Shown piece after piece: positions 39,284 through 48,479 of a DNA stretch of 64,000 bases. The stretch is taken from positions 5,664,501 to 5,728,500 of the forward strand of contig NZ_CP020700.1 in assembly GCF_003932715.1 (NCBI RefSeq), read 5' to 3'. The position numbers and the translations under genes were made by a program. The notes under the pieces were generated by a model that was given only the letters and a program-made list of their open reading frames with translations, did not search any database and had not been told where the DNA came from. The DNA comes from Streptomyces tsukubensis. GTDB lineage: Bacteria > Actinomycetota > Actinomycetes > Streptomycetales > Streptomycetaceae. The first letter of the stretch is position 1. Every line of letters starts with the position of its first letter.

Positions 39284-40939
39284 TCAGGGGGAGGCGTCCC
39301 GGTCCTCCTCCCGGGGCACGTCCGTGACCAGGGTCTTGTGGGAGAGCCGGCCTTCCGTGAAGCAGAAGCGGTACGCGGGAGCGTCCCGGACCAGGTCCGC
39401 CCGGTGGTAGCGGCAGTGGTCCGCGTCCGGCGGTTCCGGATCGGTCCCGGCCGGACGCCCGGGCAGCGCCTGCCCTGGCAGGCGCGCGGTGACCTCGGAC
39501 TGGAGGTCACCGACCCGGACCGCGTCGTAGACCGCGCGCGGAACGAGCGTCCGCATCCTCGTGTACTGGTCGAAGCCGGCCATCAGCAGCCCCAGCACCG
39601 CCGCCACCGCCGCCGGAACGAGCACCGCCTGCCGCAGCCCGCGCCGGACCCGCCGCCGGGCCCGGTCGAGTTCGCGGGCGGCGGTGGGCGCCCGCCCGGG
39701 CGGGGCGGCCGCGTCGCGCAGCGGTGCCCCGTCGACGGGGAGGCGCGCGGTGACCGAGAAGCCGCCGTCCGGTGCGGGACCGTGCACGAGGGTGCCGCCC
39801 GCGAGCCGGACGCGTTCATGGAGTCCGACCAGCCCGGTACCGCCGGACGCGGGCCCCTGCGCCGGGCGGGCGGCGGGGCCGTTGGCGACGGTGACACCCA
39901 CCTCGCCGCCCCGGCGCACCACCCGTACCGTCACCTCCGCGCCGGGCGCGTGCCGGGCCGCGTTGGTGAGGGACTCCTGGACGACGCGGTGGACGGCCCG
40001 GTCGGTCATCTCGGGCAGCGGTACGGCCCCGGGCAACCCGGAGCCGGGATCGGGCCCGGGGCCCGTGTCCGTGGTGGCGGCCGGTTCGGCGAGGTGTACG
40101 GAGAGCCCCGAGGCCCGGGCCCGCTCCACCACCGCCCGTACCGTCTCGTCCCGCGGTGCCGTCGGCGCGCCCTCCTCGTCGGTGCGCAGCACCCCGACGA
40201 TGTCCCGCAGCCGGGCGGTCGCCCCGGCCGCCGCCAGCCGGAGCTCCCGGGCCGCGGCGCGCTGCGGCTCGCCCAGCTCCCGGTCGATCTCCAGGGCCGC
40301 CGCGCGCAGGGCGATCAGCGACAGTTCATGGCCGAGGGAGTCGTGCATGTCCCCGGCGATCCGGGACCGCTCCCGCAGCCGCTCCCGGTCCGCGACGGCC
40401 CGCTGCTCGCGCTCCAGCCGGTCCGCCAGCGTCCAGCCCGCCCGGACCAGGTCCGCGTACTGCCGTACCGAACGGCCCAGCAGCCACGGCACCACCACGG
40501 CCAGCAGGACCGCCGCCACCTGCATGAACCAGATCCACAGCTCGTCACCGGCGGCGAGGGTCAGCACCAGGCCGAGAGCGGTGACGGAGGCGAAGAGGGC
40601 GAGCGCCGGACGGGCCCGGGGCGAGCGGCGGCCGGCCAGAAAGGCGAAGACGACGAGCGCCGCGCTGTACTGGGGGGTGATCAGCTGGGTGCTGTACAGG
40701 GCGCCGAGGCCGAGCGCCGTACCGAGCGCGGCCAGGGGGAACCGGCGTCCCGCGGCGACGGCGGCGCCGAGCAGGACGATCCCGGCGGCGGTGGCCCAGC
40801 CCGTACCCGACCAGCTCGCGGTCCACGGCCGGACCCAGCCTCCCGCACCGCTCCGGCCCCCGTTGAACAGGACGGGCGCGCTCACGGCCGCCCAGAGCGA
40901 GAGGTCGAGGGCGGTACGGCGGATTCGTTCGCGGCGCAT
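39284..40939 (-). CDS. NarL-type sensor histidine kinase with extra C-terminal membrane segment
   Basis: 551 residues. Four to five N-terminal TM helices (residues 10-155), a HisKA_3 domain with His199 in GDMHDSLGHELS, and a HATPase (VQESLTNAARHAPGA; GGTGLVGLHERVRLAGG). Unusually, a further hydrophobic segment (about 437-456, AVLVPAAVAAVLGLLMAGF) follows the ATPase and leads to a 95-residue tail with SmpA/BamE-like features (YDAVRVGDLQSEVTARLPG) and two Cys (DHCRYHR, YRFCF) that should face outside. The adjacent response regulator completes the system; stimulus unknown. Confidence 0.9.
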   Translation of the reverse strand: MRRERIRRTALDLSLWAAVSAPVLFNGGRSGAGGWVRPWTASWSGTGWATAAGIVLLGAAVAAGRRFPLAALGTALGLGALYSTQLITPQYSAALVVFAFLAGRRSPRARPALALFASVTALGLVLTLAAGDELWIWFMQVAAVLLAVVVPWLLGRSVRQYADLVRAGWTLADRLEREQRAVADRERLRERSRIAGDMHDSLGHELSLIALRAAALEIDRELGEPQRAAARELRLAAAGATARLRDIVGVLRTDEEGAPTAPRDETVRAVVERARASGLSVHLAEPAATTDTGPGPDPGSGLPGAVPLPEMTDRAVHRVVQESLTNAARHAPGAEVTVRVVRRGGEVGVTVANGPAARPAQGPASGGTGLVGLHERVRLAGGTLVHGPAPDGGFSVTARLPVDGAPLRDAAAPPGRAPTAARELDRARRRVRRGLRQAVLVPAAVAAVLGLLMAGFDQYTRMRTLVPRAVYDAVRVGDLQSEVTARLPGQALPGRPAGTDPEPPDADHCRYHRADLVRDAPAYRFCFTEGRLSHKTLVTDVPREEDRDASP

Positions 40940-40997
40940 GGCCCCACTCTGCCGCAGGGGGAGAAAGGGGGTGGGGGGCCGGTGGGCTGCCGTGCCC

Positions 40998-41747
40998 TCA
41001 GGGCCTGGGGCCCGGGTCGGCCGCCGTGTCCCGGGCCACGGCCTCCGCCTCGTACGCCAGAATCGCCAGCTCGACGCGGTTCCGCAGCCCCAGCCGGGCC
41101 AGTACCGCGCTGACGTGCGCCTTCACCGTGCCCTCGACGATGTGCAGCCGTCCGGCGATCTCCGCGTTGGAGAGTCCGGCACCGACCAGGGCGACGACTT
41201 CGCCCTCCCGGCCGGTGAGCGGCGCCAGCCTGCGCCGGGCCTCGGCGGTACGGGACAGCCTGCCGCCCTCGAACCGGTCGATGACCCGCCGGGCCACGGC
41301 CGGGGAGAGGAACGCGGCACCTTCGGCCACCGCCCGTACCCCGCTCAGCAGTTCCCGCGGGTCGCCGGACTTCACCAGGAAGCCGCTCACTCCGGCCGCG
41401 AGTGCGCGGGCGATGTACTCGTCCTCGGAGAACGTGGTCAGCACGATCAGCCCGACCGAGGGCGCGACCCGGCGCAGTTCCTCCGCCGCCCGCAGCCCGT
41501 CGGTGCCCGGCATCCGGATGTCGAGGAGTGCCACATCGGGCCGGTGGCGCAGGGCCAGCTCGACGGCCTGCCGTCCGTCCCCGGCCTCCGCCACCACCTC
41601 GATACCGGGCTCGGTCGCGAGGATGGCCCGGACGCCCGCCCGGATCATGGTCTCGTCGTCGGCGAGCAGGACACGTACCGGCGGCGTCCCGGGGGAGTGC
41701 CCGGCGGCTGAGTCTGCGGAGTAGGCGGAGTCGGCGGGAGCGGTCAC
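40998..41747 (-). CDS. NarL/LuxR-family response regulator
   Basis: 249 residues from GTG 41747. Receiver domain with LADDE (29-33), phosphoacceptor Asp76 in ALLDIRMPG and Lys in GFLVKSGDP; C-terminal LuxR HTH (PLTGREGEVVALVGAGLSNAEIAGRLHIVEGTVKAHVSAVLARLGLRNR). It lies 58 bp upstream of its kinase on the same strand. Confidence 0.94.
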   Translation of the reverse strand: MTAPADSAYSADSAAGHSPGTPPVRVLLADDETMIRAGVRAILATEPGIEVVAEAGDGRQAVELALRHRPDVALLDIRMPGTDGLRAAEELRRVAPSVGLIVLTTFSEDEYIARALAAGVSGFLVKSGDPRELLSGVRAVAEGAAFLSPAVARRVIDRFEGGRLSRTAEARRRLAPLTGREGEVVALVGAGLSNAEIAGRLHIVEGTVKAHVSAVLARLGLRNRVELAILAYEAEAVARDTAADPGPRP

Positions 41748-41834
41748 GGCTCCACCCTAAGGTCCCCGGGGTCCAGGCATCCCAGGGTCCCGGTCCGGCC
41801 ACCGGCGGGCGGAGGGTGGGCCCGGGACATGGGT

Positions 41835-41875
41835 GCGCCCGGGAGGGGGCGGCGTGCGGTTCCCCTCCCGGGCGC
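41835..41875 (-). terminator. 14-bp hairpin downstream of the metalloprotease
   Basis: GCGCCCGGGAGGGG (41835-41848) pairs perfectly with 41862-41875 around a 13-base loop, 23 bases past the protease stop. Confidence 0.75.
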
Positions 41876-41898
41876 GGTTCGGACGGACGCCCGGGGCG

Positions 41899-43926
41899 TC
41901 AGAAGGTGAGCTTGACCCGGTTGATGTACCCGGTGTCCTGCGCGGCCCGGTCCTGGACCCGCAGCGCCCAGGCCCCGTTCGCGACCTCCGACGAGGCGTT
42001 GACGGTGTACGTCTCCTGGACGTTGTCCGCGGAGTCGTTGGCGCTGAAGGGCTTCAGGTTGTAGACCGTCCCGTCGGGGGCGACGAGATCCACGACCAGG
42101 TCACCGCGCCAGGTGTGGACGATGTCGACCTCGACCTGAAGGGCGGCCGGGGCGTTGCCGGTGACCCCGGAGACGGTCACCGGGGAGGTGACGGCGGCGC
42201 CGTTGTCCGGGATCGCCACATCGGCGGCGTTCTCGAAGGACGGGCCTCCCGGGTTGCCGCCGCCGGGCCGGGCGCCGACGTTGATCCCGGCCCAGGCGTC
42301 GGTGACGGACTTCACCTCGGCACTGGCCGCCCCGTACAGCTCGGTCGCGACGGCGATGGTGCCGGTGCGCGCCCCGGCGTAGTTGGTGGTGGAGGTGAAC
42401 TTGGTGGTGAGCGCCTTGTACCAGATCAGCGCGGCCTTCTCGCGGCCGATGCCGGTCACGGGCAGCCCGTCGGAGGTCGGGGAGTCGTAGGCGACCCCGT
42501 TGACGGTCTTGGCCCCGCTGCCCTCGGAGAGCAGATAGAACCAGTGGTTCGCCGGTCCCGAGGAGTAGTGGACGTCGATGCTGCCGATGCCCGAGTACCA
42601 GGCGTCCTTGGAGGAGCCGTCCCGGCTGGGCCGGTCCATGTACCGCAGCGGCGTCCCGTTGCCCCGGATGTCGATCTTCTCGCCGACGAGGTAGTCGCCG
42701 GGGTCGTTCGGATTGGCCGCGTGGAACTCGACCGCGGCGGCGAAGATGTCCGAGGTGGCCTCGTTCAGACCGCCGGACTCGCCGCTGTAGACCAGGCGGG
42801 CGGTGTTGGAGGTGACGCCGTGCGTCATCTCGTGGGCGGCGACGTCGATGGACGTCAGCGGCTTGGCGTTGCCCGCGCCGTCGCCGTACGTCATGCAGAA
42901 GCAGGAGTCCTGCCAGAAGGCGTTGACGTAGTTGTTGCCGTAGTGGACGCGCGAGGAAGCGCCGACCCCGTCGCCGCGGATCCCGGAACGCCCGTGGACG
43001 TTCTTGTAGTAGTCCCAGGTGAGCCCGGCGCCGTAGGCGGCGTCGGCGGCGGCGGTCTCGGTGTTGGCCGCCTGTCCGTTGCCCCAGATGTCGTCCGGCC
43101 CGCTGAACAGGGTCCCGGTGCCGCTGGTGCCCCTGTTGAGGTTGGTGGTGCGGTGGTTGCCGCGTCCGCTGTCGGTGAGCTGGAAGGTGCTGCCGGACTG
43201 GACCGAGCCGACCGTCACCTGGCCGCTGTACTGGGTGTTGCCGGTCCCGGTGTGCACGGCCTGCCACCGGAAGAGTTCGGCGCCGGTACCGGCGTCGGTG
43301 ACGACGTGCAGTTCGCTGGGCGTCCCGTCGTGCTGGAGCCCGCCGACCACCGTCTCGTACGCGAGCACCGGCTCGTTGCCCTGCGTCAGCCAGACGACCT
43401 TCCGGGGCGCCCGGGCCGCTTCGGCCTGCTTCCCGCCTTCGGCGGCGGCAGCGCCGAGGGCCCGGCTCTCGGCCGTGGCCGGGCTGATCCGGGCGGTGGT
43501 GCCGGCCAGACCGGTGAGCGCGGTGCGGGAGGCCCGGGCGACGGTTTCGGTGGCGCCCGACGGTGCCTCGCTGACGACGAGGTCGCCGCCGAGGACGGGG
43601 AGCCCGCGGTAGGTGCGCTCGTAGCGGGTGTGGGTGGTGCCGTCCCGGTCCTGTGCCACATCGCGGACCAGGAGCTTCTCGTCGGCCGTCAGCCCGAGTT
43701 GCTGCGCGGTGGCCGGGGTGTCGGCGGTGGCCGCCTTGACGAGGGCGGTGCGCTGGGCGGGGGAGAGGGCGCGGGGGAGCGCGCCGGGGTCGGCCTGTGC
43801 GGCCGGGGCGCGGTCGGCGCCGGTGGGGGCGGCGGCCTGGGCGCCGGTCGGGACACCGAGGGCGAGCAGGGCGACGGCGGCGACGAGAGCGCCGGCCGCC
43901 GTGGCGCGGCGGGGCTTGGGTCTCAC
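41899..43926 (-). CDS. secreted M4 (thermolysin-like) metalloprotease with P-domain
   Basis: 675 residues from GTG 43926 (AAGGAG 5 bases upstream). Signal peptide (RRATAAGALVAAVALLALGVPTGAQAA), FTP/PepSY propeptide (50-200), catalytic domain with zinc-binding HEMTHG and ESGGLNEATSDIF (third ligand Glu), then a C-terminal P/homoB domain (about 555-675, VAIPDNGAAVTSPVTVSG ... VDIVHTWRGDLVVDLVAPDG). A typical extracellular protein-degrading enzyme needing autocatalytic propeptide removal. Monocistronic: hairpin downstream, 619-bp gap upstream. Confidence 0.95.
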   Translation of the reverse strand: MRPKPRRATAAGALVAAVALLALGVPTGAQAAAPTGADRAPAAQADPGALPRALSPAQRTALVKAATADTPATAQQLGLTADEKLLVRDVAQDRDGTTHTRYERTYRGLPVLGGDLVVSEAPSGATETVARASRTALTGLAGTTARISPATAESRALGAAAAEGGKQAEAARAPRKVVWLTQGNEPVLAYETVVGGLQHDGTPSELHVVTDAGTGAELFRWQAVHTGTGNTQYSGQVTVGSVQSGSTFQLTDSGRGNHRTTNLNRGTSGTGTLFSGPDDIWGNGQAANTETAAADAAYGAGLTWDYYKNVHGRSGIRGDGVGASSRVHYGNNYVNAFWQDSCFCMTYGDGAGNAKPLTSIDVAAHEMTHGVTSNTARLVYSGESGGLNEATSDIFAAAVEFHAANPNDPGDYLVGEKIDIRGNGTPLRYMDRPSRDGSSKDAWYSGIGSIDVHYSSGPANHWFYLLSEGSGAKTVNGVAYDSPTSDGLPVTGIGREKAALIWYKALTTKFTSTTNYAGARTGTIAVATELYGAASAEVKSVTDAWAGINVGARPGGGNPGGPSFENAADVAIPDNGAAVTSPVTVSGVTGNAPAALQVEVDIVHTWRGDLVVDLVAPDGTVYNLKPFSANDSADNVQETYTVNASSEVANGAWALRVQDRAAQDTGYINRVKLTF

Positions 43927-44545
43927 GCGTACTCCTTCTGCGAGGGGGGTACCGGGGGCGGCGGGGGCGCCGGCCGGGCAGAGCGACAGAGCGGCGGAGC
44001 GGTGCTGGTACTGGTGTTGCGGTACGTGCTGTACGGCGCGTGCGGATGCCGTACGGCGTGCTGTGCGGGCCGCGTGCCCCGGCGCGCGCCGCCGGAGCCC
44101 GTGGCCGTCTCCCGGATACCGGATCCCGGTGTTCGTTCAGGTGTCCGGTAAACGGGTGTGCGGGGAGGGTGAACCGGGGTGAAGAGTCGCAGGAGTGGCG
44201 GGTTTCTGTCAGGAGCGCGTCAAGAAGTTGACCGGAATGCGTCCGTTCAACGAAGGGGGCCGTCCGCTGAGCGAACGCCGGGACGGCCGTTCGACGGCCC
44301 GTCATGTGCAGGTAAAGCCGGGGCAACGTGCGGGTATCCGCCCCGGGTCCCGACCGCGGCCCACGGCACGCCCCCCGGCCGTCCCCGCCGGGCCGGGGAA
44401 GGCCCCCACCGGCCGGGACCGCCCGCCCGGCCCCCGGGCAACGACCGGCACCGGCCGGGGCATCTGGCCGGTTTACGACCGCGGGACCGCCCCGCCCGGA
44501 CGCGGCGCTTCTTACCTTCTGCCTCCGCGGTCCGGCCGCGACGGC
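43927..44545. other. 619-bp gap between protease and ABC exporter genes
   Basis: No gene is seen. The protease promoter should lie here: GTACGGCGYG is directly repeated at 44031 and 44051, and GTACGGC (44031-44037) and GCCGTAC (44048-44054) form a dyad about 110 bp upstream of the protease start. Both are candidate operator elements. The exporter transcript ends on this side as well, without a convincing long stem. Confidence 0.4.
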
Positions 44546-46429
44546 TCAGACCAGACTGTCCCGCCACGCCCGGTGCAGACCGGCGAACCGGCCCCCCGAC
44601 GCCGTGATCAGCTCGCCCGGCGCCCCGTCCTCCACGATCCGCCCGTGCTCCATCACCAGCACCCGGTCCGCGACCTCGACCGTCGACAGCCGGTGCGCGA
44701 TGACCAGCGCCGTACGGCCGTGGAGCACCGTGTCCATGGCCCGCTGCACCGCCCGCTCGCCCGGTACGTCCAGCGAACTGGTGGCCTCGTCCAGGATCAG
44801 CACCGCGGGGTCGGCCAGCAGCGCCCGGGCGAAGGCGACCAGTTGGCGCTGGCCCGCCGAGATCCGCCCGCCCCGCTTGCGGACATCGGTGTCGTAGCCG
44901 TCGGGCAGCGCCGCGATGAAGTCGTGCGCGCCGATCGCCTTCGCCGCCGCTTCGATCTCCGCACGGCTCGCGTCCGGGCGGCCCACGGCGATGTTCTCGG
45001 CGACCGTCCCCGAGAAGAGGAACGCCTCCTGGGTCACCATCACCACCCCGCGCCGCAGCTCCGCCGTCTCCAGCTCGCCCAGGGGCACCCCGTCGAGCAG
45101 CACCCGGCCCTCGGTGGGGTCGTAGAACCGGGCCAGCAGCTTGGCGACCGTGGACTTGCCCGCACCGGTCGAGCCGACCACCGCGACCGTCTGCCCGGCC
45201 GGAATCACCAGGTCGAGACGGGGCAGCACCTCACCGCCGGTGCGGTAGGAGAACCGCACCCGGTCGAAGACCACCTCGCGGCCGGGCCGTCCGGCGGCGC
45301 GCTCCGGCAGCGGCACCGGCTCCCGCGGCTCCCGCACCGACGGCCCCTGCGCCAGCAGCCCGGCGATCTTCTGCAGCGAGGCGGCGGCCGACTCGTACGA
45401 GTTCAGGAACATCCCGAGCCGGTCGATCGGGTCGTACAGCCGCCGCAGATACAGCGCGCACGCCGCCAGCACACCCAGCGCCAGCGTGCCGTCCGCGACC
45501 CGGTAGGCACCCCACAGCACCATGCCCGCGACCGCGGTGTTCGCCACCAGCCGGGACCCCATCACGAACAGCGCCAGCTCCAGCATCGCGTCGCCGTTGC
45601 TGCGGCGGTGGTCCGCGTTGAGCCGGGCGAAGGCCTCGTCGTTCGCCCGCTCGCGGCGGAAGGCCCGGACCGGCCGGATGCCGTTCATCGTCTCCGTGAA
45701 CTTCACGATGACCGCTGCCATCGCCGTCGACTTCCGGCTGTACACCGCGGCGCAGCGCCGCCGGTACAGCCGGATCAGCAGCGCGAGCGGGAGGAAGGTG
45801 GCGACCGCGACGGCGCCGATGCCCAGATCCAGCCAGAGCAGCAGGGCCGCGATATAGACGAACGCCAGCAGGACGTTGATCAGTTCCTGGAGGCCCTCGT
45901 CGAGCAGCTCCCGCAGCGATTCCACGTCCGCAGTCGACCGGGAGATCAGCCGGCCCGAGGTGTACCGCTCGTGGAAGTCGACGCTGAGGGCCTGCGCGTG
46001 CCGGAAGATCCGGGCCCGGAGATCGACCAGGACGTCCTGGCTGAGCCGGCCGATGGTGGTGACGAAGAAGTACTGGAGCAGCCCGGCGCCGGTGGCGGCG
46101 GACGCATAGCCCGCGGCGACCGCGATCAGCGGCCCGTAGTCGTGGTCGCGGACCGCCGGGACGCCCCGGTCGATCGCGTACGCGACCAGCAGCGGGCCCG
46201 CCTGCACCGCGGCCTGCTGGAGCAGCAGGAGCAGCGCCACCAGGACCACACGGCCGCGGTACGGGGAGAGCAGCGAGCGCAGCAGGTCCCGGGTCGCGCC
46301 CGCCGTGGCGGGAAGGTCGTCCCGGTCGAAGGGGTCGCCGCCGGGCGCGGTGAGCGGGCCCCCGGCTTCCTGCGCATTCTCCGGCGCGTTCTCCGGGAGC
46401 GTTCCGGCGGATCCGGTCGGCTGGGTCAT
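44546..46429 (-). CDS. ABC exporter subunit B (catalytically complete Walker B)
   Basis: 627 residues, a half-transporter: six-helix exporter TMD (residues about 55-340) and a C-terminal NBD with Walker A GSTGAGKST, Walker B VLILDEATSSLD with the catalytic Glu, and the H-loop IAHRLST. Its signature is ISAGQ (RISAGQRQLVAFARALL), not LSGGQ. ATG overlaps the stop of the upstream half-transporter (ATGA). Together they form a TM287/288-like heterodimer, exporting lipids, drugs or peptides; substrate unknown. Confidence 0.95.
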   Translation of the reverse strand: MTQPTGSAGTLPENAPENAQEAGGPLTAPGGDPFDRDDLPATAGATRDLLRSLLSPYRGRVVLVALLLLLQQAAVQAGPLLVAYAIDRGVPAVRDHDYGPLIAVAAGYASAATGAGLLQYFFVTTIGRLSQDVLVDLRARIFRHAQALSVDFHERYTSGRLISRSTADVESLRELLDEGLQELINVLLAFVYIAALLLWLDLGIGAVAVATFLPLALLIRLYRRRCAAVYSRKSTAMAAVIVKFTETMNGIRPVRAFRRERANDEAFARLNADHRRSNGDAMLELALFVMGSRLVANTAVAGMVLWGAYRVADGTLALGVLAACALYLRRLYDPIDRLGMFLNSYESAAASLQKIAGLLAQGPSVREPREPVPLPERAAGRPGREVVFDRVRFSYRTGGEVLPRLDLVIPAGQTVAVVGSTGAGKSTVAKLLARFYDPTEGRVLLDGVPLGELETAELRRGVVMVTQEAFLFSGTVAENIAVGRPDASRAEIEAAAKAIGAHDFIAALPDGYDTDVRKRGGRISAGQRQLVAFARALLADPAVLILDEATSSLDVPGERAVQRAMDTVLHGRTALVIAHRLSTVEVADRVLVMEHGRIVEDGAPGELITASGGRFAGLHRAWRDSLV

Positions 46430-48342
46430 GGACGCGTTCCTTCCGACAGCTCCGACAGCTCCGACAGCTCCGCAGTTTTCTCGGTGCTCGTACGCGGCGC
46501 CGGGGCCCGCTCCGTGCCCGACATCAGCCAGGCGTACTCCGCACTCGTCCGCAGCAGTTCGTGGTGGGTGCCGACGGCCGCGATCCGCCCGCCGGACAGC
46601 AGGGCCACCCGGTCGGCGAGCAGTACCGTCGACGGCCGGTGCGCGACGACCAGAGCGGTGGTGTCCTTCAGTACGTGCCGGAGCGCGGCCTCCACCCGGG
46701 CCTCCGTATGGACGTCGAGCGCGGACAGCGGATCGTCCAGCACCAGGAAGCGCGGGCGGGCCGCGACCGCGCGGGCCAGCGCCAGCCGCTGCCGCTGCCC
46801 GCCCGACAGGGTCAGCCCCTGCTCACCGACCTCGGTGTCGGCACCGAGGGGAAGCGCCGGTACGAAATCGGCCTGGGCCACCCCGAGCGCCCGGTCCAGG
46901 GTCTCCGGGCCGGAACCGTCCGCGCCCATCAGGACGTTCTCCGCGACGGTCGCAGAGAAGAGCGTGGGCTCCTCGAACGCGACCGACACCAGCGTCCGCA
47001 GCTCCGTGCGAGGCATCGCCGTGATGTCGACGCCGTCCAGGGTGATCCGCCCGGCGGTCACCTCGTGGAGCCGCGGCACCAGGGCGGTCAGGGTCGTCTT
47101 GCCGCTGCCGGTCGCGCCGACGAGGGCCATCGTCTCCCCGGGACGGATCTGCAGATCGACGCCGTCGAGCACCGGAACGGCGGTCGCGGGCGCGTCCGGG
47201 AAGCGGAACGCCACCCCCTCGAACCGGATTCCGGCACCCCCCGGACCCGTACCCCCGTCCCCGCCCCGCGTTTCCCCGGCGCCGTCGTGGCCCGACTCCT
47301 CCGGCTCGTCCATCACCTCGAAGTACCGCTCCGTCGCGGTCGCCGCCTCCTGGCAGAGCGCCAGCAGGAACCCCATCGACTCCACCGGCCAGCGCAGCGC
47401 CAGCGCCGTCGACAGGAACGCCACCAGCGTGCCCGCGGACAGCTCGCCGTCCGCCACCTGCACCGTGCCGAGCACCAGCGCCGCACCGATCGCGGTCTCC
47501 GGGATGACGGTGATCGCCGCCCAGATGCCCGCCACCATCCGCGATTTCAGCAGCTCCGTACCGCGGAGCAGCCCCGCCAGACCGTGGAAGGACCGCTCCT
47601 GGCTGCGGTGGCGGCCGAAGCCCTTGATGACGCGGATGCCGAGGACGCTCTCCTCCATGACCGTCGCCAGATCCCCGGCCTGGTCCTGGGCGCGCCGGGA
47701 CGCGATGGAGTACCGGGCCTCGAAATAGGAGCAGATCACCACCAGCGGCACGATCGGCAGCATCAGGATCAGCCCCAGCGTCCACTGCTGCACCAGCAGG
47801 ATCACCAGACCGATGAGGATGGTCACCCCGTTGACCAGCAGGAAGGTCAGTGGGAAGGACAGGAAGATCCGGACCAGGCTGAGATCCGTCGTACCGCGTG
47901 ACAGCAACTGCCCCGACGGCCAGCGGTCGTGGAACGCCAGCGGCACCCGCTGGAGGTGCCGGTAGAGATCCGCCCGCATCGCCGCCTCCACCGCTGCCAG
48001 CGGGCGGGCCACCAGCCACCGGCGGAAGCCGAAGAGCACCGCCTCCGCGACACCGAGCAGCAGCAGCGCCAGCGCGCCCAGCCAGACCCCGCCGGGATCG
48101 CGGCCGGCGACCGGCCCGTCGACGATCCACTTCAGTACGAGGGGGATCACCAGGCTCAGGGACGAGGCGACGATCGCCACACCGGCGGCGATGAACAGCC
48201 GGGTGCGCACCGGCCTGACGTACGGCCAGAGCCGCAGCAGCACCCGGGCGACGGACCGTTTCCGCGCCGGGGGATCGTCCGGCGCGGCGGGGGGCGGGGG
48301 CTCGGCGGCCGCCTTCTCCTGGGGTGAAGGGTAAGTGGGCAT
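46426..48342 (-). CDS. ABC exporter subunit A (Walker B Glu replaced by Asp)
   Basis: 638 residues. Exporter TMD (about 35-330) and NBD with GATGSGKTT, canonical LSGGQRQRLALARA, and Walker B FLVLDDPLSALD, in which the catalytic Glu is Asp. With the ISAGQ of its partner this builds one degenerate ATP site, the other being complete. The C-terminus ends in a SELSELSEL run from a 9-bp triplicate (46442-46468). Start ATG 48342, divergent from the L,D-transpeptidase. Confidence 0.95.
   Translation of the reverse strand: MPTYPSPQEKAAAEPPPPAAPDDPPARKRSVARVLLRLWPYVRPVRTRLFIAAGVAIVASSLSLVIPLVLKWIVDGPVAGRDPGGVWLGALALLLLGVAEAVLFGFRRWLVARPLAAVEAAMRADLYRHLQRVPLAFHDRWPSGQLLSRGTTDLSLVRIFLSFPLTFLLVNGVTILIGLVILLVQQWTLGLILMLPIVPLVVICSYFEARYSIASRRAQDQAGDLATVMEESVLGIRVIKGFGRHRSQERSFHGLAGLLRGTELLKSRMVAGIWAAITVIPETAIGAALVLGTVQVADGELSAGTLVAFLSTALALRWPVESMGFLLALCQEAATATERYFEVMDEPEESGHDGAGETRGGDGGTGPGGAGIRFEGVAFRFPDAPATAVPVLDGVDLQIRPGETMALVGATGSGKTTLTALVPRLHEVTAGRITLDGVDITAMPRTELRTLVSVAFEEPTLFSATVAENVLMGADGSGPETLDRALGVAQADFVPALPLGADTEVGEQGLTLSGGQRQRLALARAVAARPRFLVLDDPLSALDVHTEARVEAALRHVLKDTTALVVAHRPSTVLLADRVALLSGGRIAAVGTHHELLRTSAEYAWLMSGTERAPAPRTSTEKTAELSELSELSEGTRP
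46442..46468. repeat. three 9-bp tandem copies (TCCGACAGC) in an exporter gene
   Basis: TCCGACAGC is repeated three times in frame near the 3' end of the exporter A gene, encoding Ser-Glu-Leu repeats in a tail that should tolerate length change. Confidence 0.85.
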
Positions 48343-48479
48343 CAGGACCGAGAGTACGGTTCACCACTGACGCGCTCATCCGGTTTTCCGCCGGGGCCCG
48401 GTACCCCGCCCAGTACCCCGCCCGGGGCCGCCGTCCCCGGCCCACGTTTCCCCGGCGGGCCCGTGGTCGTTGGACCGGC

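Noticed and set aside
44195..47728. 1177-codon open frame on the plus strand opposite the ABC exporter
   Set aside because: Antisense shadow of two well-supported exporter genes; its sequence is Arg/Pro/Gly-rich with no domain.
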